From Liolophura sinensis (Eukaryota > Mollusca > Polyplacophora > Chitonida > Chitonidae): a stretch of 64,000 bases of DNA. The first letter of the stretch is position 1; every line of letters starts with the position of its first letter. This document shows positions 56,709-64,000 of this stretch, piece by piece. The stretch is from positions 36,338,191-36,402,190 of the forward strand of contig NC_088302.1 in assembly GCF_032854445.1 (NCBI RefSeq), in the 5' to 3' direction. The translations under genes were made by a program, and so were the position numbers. The notes below the pieces were generated by a model. The model ran no database searches. It saw nothing but the letters and a program-made list of their open reading frames with translations, and was not told the DNA's origin.

Positions 56709-59700
56709 GTAGGTCATTTGTTTAAACAGGTAAGGCATGAAAATTGGACCCTCATTGTCTCAGACGATTATAATGTTAACTCCTAATGAGAAGGTGTCAG
56801 CCTTTTGAGCACTAAGTGACTAGGGTCGCTTGTTTAATTCTGGTTTCCTCTCACTGAAAATCTAGCTGACTCAGAGTATCATCAAATAAGTGAGAAATTA
56901 CCTCGATCACCAATCAAATGAATAAAGTTCAGGGAACTGAAATGGCTGGCGAAAGCCTAAATGCAGTATATCAAACCTGACAAATTAAACTGCTGTATAT
57001 TGCAGTGCAAATCTTGTCCCGCTTTTCATAATTGTTACATTTTAATGTAACCATTTACAGATTTCTGCATATGTATGTTTATATACATTTTGATTTGGGT
57101 ATAACACCTCCGACAAGAATGTCTTAATATATGATGGCTGTCAGATTTATGGGTGGAGGAAATTGAACTGAACCTAGCTGAAAAAAAAAAACCCCTAAAA
57201 AACACTGCCATTTTAAAGGATAGATTTTTGGTTTCATTTTTAATCCGCAACAGAAATATAGTGAGGGAATGGTTCACTCCAATTTACATGTTTCAGAACA
57301 GTTGTGTTGGCGAACTGTTGTCATAATGCAGAAAGACAAAACTTATGTAATTTCATTTTTATGTTGTAAGTTGAGAAGCTTGGACCCCTTCCTCATGCTG
57401 GATGAGTTCAGAGTTACTTCCCCTGCTGGGTTTCCTGATCACCCTCACCGAGGCTTTGAAACTGTAAGTAACGTAAATTTTCAACTGTCAGCTTTGTGCT
57501 CACATTGTGTGTGTGAATTTTGGTAAATTTGGATACAGGTTTTTTTTAATACAGGTATCTCATGTAGGGAAATACAATCAAGGCAGTCATGGTTATGATG
57601 ATAATGAAGATGGGGCATGACTGTAATAGAATGAGGTGCCCAACTCCTATCCTTAAGGCACTCTTGGTTCAAGGAAGTTATAGATTTCCCGCTCTCATTG
57701 TTTGAGACCTTTGTAACAATATGCAGTGGATGGTGTTTGTGCATACATGCTGTTTTTTTTATTTTTTTTTCATTTATTTATTATTTATTGGTGCTCTGTG
57801 CCATACTTAAGAATATTTTACTTATATGAGGCCAGCTGTCCACCCTCTATGTGGCATACTGCAAATCTGTACCTTAAAGCAGGGACTGATGTAACTTTAC
57901 TCGCAGGTTACAGTAACATTGAAAAGTTCATCACTAATTTGCCAAAGATCATCAGTTTACTTAGGGCCTTCACAGCTGTATAAGTGAAAAATAATAATAA
58001 ATCAAAAAAAAATAAATAAAATACCCTCAAGTTTGATGTTCACCATGCATATCATAATAGTGATATACATGTATAAGTGTGCATCAGTTCTAAGTTTGGT
58101 AAAATCAAGTTCTAAGTCTGGAGGAATCAAGTTCTAAGTCTGGAAGAATCAAGTTCTAAGTCTGGAAGAATCAAATTCTAAGTCTGGAAGAAAGGTTTGA
58201 TAGTGCTGTGAGTTGCCAGTCATGCCAGTCATATTGGTGTTTGGCCATCAGGATAATCAGGTTGGGCCTGGACACCCAAATTTATGAACTTGCCATACAA
58301 TATTAGGGTTTTGTAGAAAAAATTGTCTTCTTATTGCAGGTGACATACATGTTAAAAGGCTCAAGCAGGCATGAGGATTTCTGTGGACACAAAGGAACTA
58401 TAAAAGCAGGAGATTTACAGGTGAAAATGAACAACTAGTAGATCTTGCCAAAAACTTTATGGACCTGTATGTAAATACCTGTATATAACCATGTGCTGCA
58501 TCAGTAATTTTAATGCAATAATGTGTTATATCATAATCCTTGTACATGTATTTGAATCATTTGAGATCACTTTCACAAAGTTGGTATGGAGACAAATGTA
58601 TAATTAAAACGAATGTATATTCGCACTGTCCATATGCATCATGGTGGTAGAGCTATCATTGGAGGTAGATTCTAACTTCCATTATGTACGTGTCATGTGT
58701 ATATTTTTGGGAAAATATGTGTCTTAAATTTATTGTGTCTGAAAAACAACCTTAACTTTATGTACGATGACATAATTGACAAATATCTGTCTTCTGACTG
58801 ATTTAGTTTTTTTTTGCTAAGTGGATGACAGCGGGGCGGGGTATAGTTCACTGTGAGATGCCTCATGGTGCTGAGGAGGCTCATGGCCTACAACTGTGGG
58901 TGAATTTAGCTCAGAAGGACAAGATGGTCAAACCGGTTTATCAGGAGTTGCTCAGTAAGGATATACCAGTGGCTACTAAAGATGGGGTTACCGTCAAGGT
59001 CATCGCAGGGGAGTCATTTGGAATCAAGGTATAATTTATTACATATTGTCAGAATTGTTTGAATATAGTGGAAATTTTTGTGGAGCATGCTGCACATATA
59101 TACTGTGAATTGACAGTGCTAGTTTATTAGTGGCTAGCAGTTCTGTGCTGGTTAAAATGTTTTTCAAAATTTCCCTGTTTTGATTGTTTTCTGGACCTTC
59201 TTGACTAAAAACATATCATAAGGCTTTGTTGTGGAGTCTTACGTGAAAGAGACGACTTGACTTCTGAGAAATTGTAATGTGTCACAGTTGCGAATGTTTG
59301 CATGGTTTTGCTCTGGGTACTCTGGTTTCCTTCTGTGTCACAGTTGTGAATGTTTGCATGGTTTTTGCTCTGGGTACTCTGGTTTCCTTCTGTGTCACAG
59401 TTGTGAATGTTTGCATGGTTTTTGTTCTGGGTACTCTGGTTTCCTTCTCCCATTAAAGTGGCTGCCATCGTACAAGTGAAAAATTATGCAGTGAACAACA
59501 GTCAGATCAATAAATCTTTTAATCAGTGTGGTAGTGAGTCTAATAGTACACCTTTTTGTATGTACTTGTCAATTATTATGTACTCTTCTTGACTTTGACA
59601 GTATGAAAAATTATTTTGTAATTGATACATACCCCATAATACAGCTTTAACTGGAAGTACATGAGTAAAGAATAACAGTTGCAAATTCATAATAACTGTG

Positions 59701-62700
59701 ACATCCCTCAAAAAGTTAGTGTCATCTTGCACTCAGAAACTCATTAGATGAATGGCAGAATGATCTGTGACTATGTGAAAACTATGACTGATCGATAGAC
59801 AGATGGAAAGAATGACTGATAGAACAGCTACAAATGATGGTTTTGACTTTGCAGTCGCCTGTGTACACAAGAACTCCAACTCTGTACCTAGATTTCCACA
59901 TGTCCCCAGGGTCTAGAATGAGTCAGCCCATTCCCTCAGGGTGGAATGCTTTTGTTTACATGCTCTCAGGAACAGCCCACTTTGGTAAGATTTTTACTGA
60001 GATATGTACATATGTTTGGATTGAAGAAGTTTTAAGCTGTTCTGTACAATATGCTTTGTATTTTAGACATAGTGCGTGTATACATGGATGATGAAGTAAC
60101 CATGGTTACTGTTTTACATAAGATCTAGGATAAAACATAGGTCTCATCTTCAATCCTGAGCGATTGATTTGTCCTTTAAACTTGGCTGACTGACCTCAAC
60201 ATAAGGCAGTCCTTTAGGCCAAATGTCTGTCCTACCTGCAGTATGTACAGAATGACTAGACGTACTGAGCTACATGGACGTCACATATAATTTCTTTGGC
60301 ATATCCTTTTAGTGAGCAGCACTTTCAAATTGTCTGCATGAAACATGCACAAGATGACAGTATGTTAATTGATATGACAGTGATAATGTTGATAAGTGTG
60401 TAGACTCATATTTAAGGTAACAGGCAGAAGCATACATGGTTGTGAATCAGTTGGTACATGTGCTGTGCTTTCACATATTTTAATTTAATTGAAAAGATGA
60501 ATCAAAGGAATAAATGAATGATTGTGGCTTAGGGAGCATTCAGATCCAGCACCCTGATATATTTCCCTGATTATCTACATAGGTACAAACGTTTTATATT
60601 CAACTAATAGCTGTTCATATATGAAATAACTTGTATACACATGCACATTTGCCCTGGACGCGTTGATAATAACAGATCTCTTACCGGGACTACTTCCAAA
60701 GCCGACTGCCTTTTGCCAGTCACAGCACTTCTGCTGAGCAGTCTGCGTTAACAACAGGTCGCTGACCACAGCTAGAGGACGGTAGGTCGGCTATCGTGTT
60801 CTAAAATACAGTGGGTTTCAACACCTGGTATTTTTGAGGTTTCGGCGATATTTTGGTGATGGATGGAAGAAAGTGTATGCACAGATGAGAACAGTCAATT
60901 CTAGGCTGAAATTATATCAGAAAATTAAAATCTTAACTAACAAATTAGTATAAACAACAAATTATAAATATGTTTATGATTCTGTAGTTATAATTATTTT
61001 TGCATTTGAACCAGTAGCCTGATAATATGACACATTGTGAATGTTCAGGTGAAAACAGTAAAGATTGCAAGTACGAGCTACATGTGCGTTAAAACTGTCT
61101 AAACATGATAAAGTTGAATAGAAACTTTATCATCATACCTGTGTGTAACTATATTGTACATCCTGGCTTTTCAACAGGGCCCTCAGAATCTCAGTCAGAA
61201 GGCCTGCCTCATCATACCTTAGTCCTAGGGGATGGGCAGAGACTGGAGGTGGAGAACAAGGTGGGTATGGTCTATAATGGTACCTGTTATTATTTATTTA
61301 TATATTTATTTATATGAATGTTTTTTCTTATGGCATACTACAGAATATTTCACTGACAGCTACCAACATTATGGAGGGAAGAAACTGGGCAGTTAGAGAC
61401 TGAGGGAAACGACCATCCGCAGGTTGCTGGCAGACCTTCCCACTAAAGGAAGCCATCATGAACTGGTCTTTAAGAGAGGCTCCTGAGTTTTTGCTAGGCT
61501 GCACTGCCACCTGGCTGTGGAGGCTCCCAAATGCACTTCAGTCATAGCATGTACATATAATTCATGGAGGTTCTTTTAACAGTGGCTTTTAGAGAAGTAT
61601 CTATACTGTATTTGCCCTAAAAATTTGCATGAACAACACCTTTTTTAGAGGCAGATTTTTAGTGCTGAAGGATATCATAGGCTTCGAAATAAAACTGAAT
61701 TAAGACATCTTTCTAAGATGGCTAGAACTCTCAGAATCAAAAAAAAAATAAAAATAAAAGATGTGGAAGTTGGCCATATGAAATACAGGACATGGAGTAG
61801 GTTTCATAAATGCCATTCATTAATCAGAAACAAACAATTTGTGAGTTAAATACTGGACAAAATATCCAATGACGGCATTGTCAGGCTGCTATCAGTAAGT
61901 CATATAAATTTCTGTTAAAGTGTGGTGTTTTTTTTCTTTAATTTCCAGTCATCAGAGAAATGCCACTTTGTGTTGATTGGAGGGCAACCTTTGAATGAAC
62001 CAGTTGTGCAGCACGGTGGGTATACACTATACTTAACTGTTTGTACCACTGTTGTTCAAAAAATGAATTATATTTTCTCTGAATCTGTTTATCGTTACAT
62101 GTAAATGAAGAATATAAATACAAAGTATTTTCCCCATAAGGATTTATTTCCATATATTTTGACCTGCAGTATTTGGACAGTAAAGAAGTCTTGTTAAACT
62201 TTTATATATACTGGGCCTGGTTGTTTAAAGCTGTTTCTAGTTTTAATACCAGATTGAACTTCAAGTCAAGTGTTCAGTTTAGTATTCAGTCCAAAAATAA
62301 TTGCATAATGGTATTTTAAATGTGAACTGTAAGTCTGCTGCTGTTATACTTTGACTGTGGACAACTGCATTGGCTGATCAATTTGACTGAAATTTAAATA
62401 TAAAAAGTGACTTAATGCCAGTATAAGTTAATACATTTTAGAACAATTGGGCCCAGTGCTTCCAAGTAGTAAATCCTGATCAGCTAATTTACACTCTGAT
62501 CTTTTGTGTCTTGACTGACTGTTATTAGACCAGTTAAACAGTAGCTAAGAGATTGAGAGAGCAGTTCAACATTTATTTAATATTTACTCACTCTTAATCT
62601 GCCTATTTATATCTCTTGTTGTGCGTGGTAAGGTCTGCCATCTACCTGCGGATGGTCCTGGGTTTCCCACAGGCTCTGCCCGGTTTCCTCCAACCATAAT

Positions 62701-63018
62701 GTTCTCCACAATCCTATTAGTGAAATATTCTCAAGTAAGGTGAAAAACACCAATCAAATAAATAAATGAATAAATCTCTATTTATTTATGATGGTGTAAA
62801 TTGGTGAATGATTTGTAAACCCTCTAACATTAAGCCTAATATAGGTCAATTGGTTTTCCACAGTGACATCAAATTTATACATTTTCTGTTTGATTCCAGG
62901 ACCCTTTGTCATGAATACTCAGCAGGAAATTCAGCAAGCCATAGCTGACTACCAGCGGGCTAAAAATGGGTTTGAAAATGCAAAGTCATGGGAATCTGAT
63001 TATGTGAAAAGTCGCTAA
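56619..63018 (+). CDS. PIR: Pirin, eight-exon gene model
   Basis: Joins 56619-56708, 57371-57463, 58340-58420, 58822-59028, 59855-59984, 61178-61260, 61949-62015 and 62900-63018 (289 residues; human pirin has 290). All introns are GT-AG and all phases agree. Pirin is a nuclear bicupin iron protein that acts as a redox-sensing partner of NF-kB in vertebrates; some family members degrade quercetin. Metal ligands are present: H54 and H56 (FPDHPHRGFET) and H98 and E100 (GRGIVHCEMP). The second cupin domain is complete, and the C-terminal helix ends in exon 8. The start ATG at 56619 is the first in frame after a TAG at 56532 and aligns with the vertebrate start. SINE copies lie in introns 6 and 7. 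A second version of the last exon lies downstream at 63663. Confidence 0.97.
57371..57463 (+). CDS. PIR: Pirin exon 2
   Basis: 31 codons, LRSLDPFLMLDEF to PHRGFET. It includes the first two iron-ligand histidines (H54, H56). The donor is ACT/GTAAGT. Confidence 0.97.
57750..57840 (-). mobile_element. SINE 3' fragment in pirin intron 2
   Basis: T-rich tail, then TATTGGTGCTCTGTGCCATA and CTTAAGAATATTTTACTTAT, then divergence. Confidence 0.55.
57900..58022 (+). mobile_element. SINE-3 fragment in pirin intron 2
   Basis: TTTGCCAAAGATCATCAGTT, TACTTAGGGCC, CAGCTGTATAAGTGAAAAAT and an A-rich tail with AATAAATAAAA. Confidence 0.5.
58087..58195. repeat. 24-bp tandem repeat, about 4.5 units, pirin intron 2
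   Basis: Unit GTTCTAAGTCTGGAAGAATC plus AA, repeated with a few substitutions. Confidence 0.9.
58340..58420 (+). CDS. PIR: Pirin exon 3
   Basis: 27 codons with HEDFCGHKG and AGDLQ. It is one residue shorter than the human counterpart in the loop before HEDFCGH. The acceptor is TTATTGCAG. Confidence 0.97.
58822..59028 (+). CDS. PIR: Pirin exon 4
   Basis: 69 codons. It starts WMTAGRGIVHCEMP, which carries the third and fourth metal ligands (H98, E100), and it spans AHGLQLWVNL and KDGVTVKVIAGE. Confidence 0.97.
59275..59515 (+). repeat. 56-57-bp tandem repeat (3 units) running into a SINE tail, pirin intron 4
   Basis: Units start GTCACAGTTG(C/T)GAATGTTTG at 59281, 59337 and 59394, each ending CTGGGTACTCTGGTTTCCTT. 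The third continues into AAAGTGGCTGCCATCGTACA and AGTGAAAAATTATGCAGTGA, which is SINE-3 3' sequence. An internal SINE segment seems to have been amplified. Confidence 0.85.
59855..59984 (+). CDS. PIR: Pirin exon 5
   Basis: 43 codons plus one base: VYTRTPTLYLDF and SQPIPSGWNAFVYMLSG, part of the C-terminal cupin. It ends in phase 1. Confidence 0.97.
60000..61177. other. Pirin intron 5, no feature recognised
   Basis: AT-rich intronic sequence. A somewhat GC-richer patch at 60650-60790 is unexplained. Confidence 0.5.
61178..61260 (+). CDS. PIR: Pirin exon 6
   Basis: Completes a Gly codon, then HHTLVLGDGQRLEVENK. The donor is AAG/GTGGGT. A SINE sits in the intron that follows. Confidence 0.95.
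61288..61530 (-). mobile_element. SINE-1, near full length, pirin intron 6
   Basis: A TTATTTATATATTTATTTAT tail, then CATACTACAGAATATTTCAC, CGACCATCCGCAGGTTGCTG, CTTCCCACTAAAGGAAGCCA, and a head ending CTGGCTGTGGAGGCTCCC. It is diverged, with small deletions. Confidence 0.85.
61949..62015 (+). CDS. PIR: Pirin exon 7
   Basis: 22 codons plus one base: CHFVLIGGQPLNEPVVQH. It ends in phase 1, so it can join in frame to either exon 8 or the downstream exon at 63663. Confidence 0.96.
62618..62778 (+). mobile_element. SINE-1, 5'-truncated, pirin intron 7
   Basis: GTGGTAAGGTCTGCCATCTA, CCTGCGGATGGTCCTGGGTT, GCCCGGTTTCCTCCAACCAT, AAACACCAATCAAATAAATA and a (TAAA)n tail. Confidence 0.88.
62900..63018 (+). 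CDS. PIR: Pirin exon 8 (canonical last exon)
   Basis: The acceptor TTTGATTCCAG is followed by GPFVMNTQQEI, KNGFENAKSWESD and a TAA stop. It is closer to vertebrate pirin than the downstream copy. AATAAA strings in the (AAAT)n stretch at about 63430 could serve as its poly(A) signal. Confidence 0.95.
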
Positions 63019-63662
63019 CCTACCTGTAGGCTGTTTAGTTTTATGGATGAATTGAAACAAAACATGACAGAGGTCATTTGGGGTCCGTAAATACTCATAT
63101 TTATTAACATATATTCCTACATTTATACATGTACGTGCTATTAGAAGCATGGTTGTGTAATGAAAATTTTATGATTCGCTGGATTTCTGTCATAAATGCT
63201 GTTAGACTGATATTTGTCTTGAACATTTTTGAGTGGAGTTTTATTTATGTGATTTAACAAGATTTAAATTACTGTGATAATAATCGTTCTTATAAAATTT
63301 TGACTTATTATGAAGGTCCTTCCATATGTCCATAATGTTCAGTTAAACACGTTTATAGCTGAAAAAAGAAATGTGAACATATACATTAATTGGGCCCTAT
63401 GCATGATATACACTTTTTTAAATATAAGTAAATAAATAAATAAATAAATAAAATCACAGCTGACACATATCCGTTTATTTTCCCATTGTTTTGTGCTTCT
63501 TGTTTAGGGTTTAATATATAGATAGCTCTGGGGTATCAATTTTCAGGCTGTTTTGGATTCTATTGCATTTCTGTTTACATGTGCTTTGCAGTGTATACGT
63601 GGTTTCTGCAGTTTTGTTAATCATATGTTCTTTTAAGTTCGTTTCCTCTTGTCAAGCAATAG

Positions 63663-63784
63663 GCCCTTGTGTGATAAACACAGATAAAGAGATAGCGGAA
63701 ACTGTGAACGACTACATTCTTGAACGGAAGGGTTTTGAAAATGTTCGCAGTTGGAACTCTTTTGTTGTGTTAGAGGATGTATAG
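63663..63784 (+). CDS. PIR: Candidate alternative last exon of pirin (diverged duplicate)
   Basis: After the acceptor GTCAAGCAATAG, the frame completes the same Gly codon and reads PCVINTDKEI, KGFENVRSWNS and a TAG at 63782-63784. It has 39 codons against 38 in exon 8, with about 15 identical positions (P, V, NT, EI, DY, GFEN, SW, S). The DNA is far more diverged than the key residues, which suggests the coding sequence was kept by selection. It would give a 290-residue isoform with another C-terminus. It could instead be the remnant of a second pirin copy, but no other exon of one is seen before the window ends. Confidence 0.7.
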
Positions 63785-63832
63785 TTCGCCATGATCATCA
63801 AGAGAATATATCTATACACATATTCATGTAAC

Positions 63833-63838
63833 AATAAA
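63833..63838 (+). terminator. Poly(A) signal AATAAA
   Basis: AATAAA lies 49 bases after the stop of the downstream alternative exon, a normal spacing for a short 3' untranslated region. Confidence 0.6.
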
Positions 63839-64000
63839 ATAAGAGGTCTTGGTAATTCCTAGGTGAGGAAAATGTATTCATCTTTTGTTGTCATAATGTA
63901 TTTGATGTTTTAGCGTTAAATTGTTCAGCTGATCTTGCCTGCAAGAAAATACATGCCAGCTAAACTTAATATTCGTCATAGTTTTAAACGTATTACTGTG

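Overview
The window is nuclear DNA of an invertebrate animal: AT-rich, with intron-split genes using GT-AG junctions and dense tRNA-derived SINEs. The SINE body (3' end GGCGTAAAACACCAATCAAA followed by (TAAA)n) and the overall style suggest a lophotrochozoan, most likely a mollusc. A brachiopod or another relative cannot be excluded, and I cannot name the species. Only two protein-coding genes can be supported.

Gene 1, minus strand (35541-45316), is a two-exon class A (rhodopsin-like) G-protein-coupled receptor of about 481 residues, split by an 8.3 kb intron. A second reading frame running on to 35354 suggests a frameshift at a G5 homopolymer near the end. Gene 2, plus strand (56619-63018), is a complete eight-exon pirin (PIR) gene. 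It encodes 289 residues and keeps the four metal ligands. A second, diverged copy of its last coding exon lies 0.65 kb downstream (63663-63784) with an in-phase splice acceptor and a poly(A) signal, so it is a candidate alternative C-terminus.

The left third (1-22 kb) has no convincing gene. It is a patchwork of old segmental duplications: block A (304-2137 and 18957-20939), block B (2150-4640, 7445-10985, 10986-14590) and block C (4880-5185 and 17005-17345). Some blocks carry later insertions, such as a SINE with target-site duplication in B1 and a foldback hairpin in B2. A 79-bp satellite lies at 15245-15762.

The middle (21.8-35 kb) is intergenic and repeat-rich. It holds a degenerate 27-bp array, a graded 53-bp array, a 502-bp foldback element bounded by TTAA, and a dispersed repeat family in both orientations (family X here). 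The GPCR intron holds a 36-bp minisatellite and several SINEs, two of them with clear target-site duplications. The gap between the genes (45.3-56.5 kb) holds SINEs, tRNA-like fragments, a G20 run and small tandem duplications.

All family assignments are from memory of protein and repeat families; no search was run. The strongest candidates for something new are the duplicated pirin terminal exon, the TTAA-bounded foldback element, the A-B-C duplication with its 79-bp palindromic satellite, and family X.
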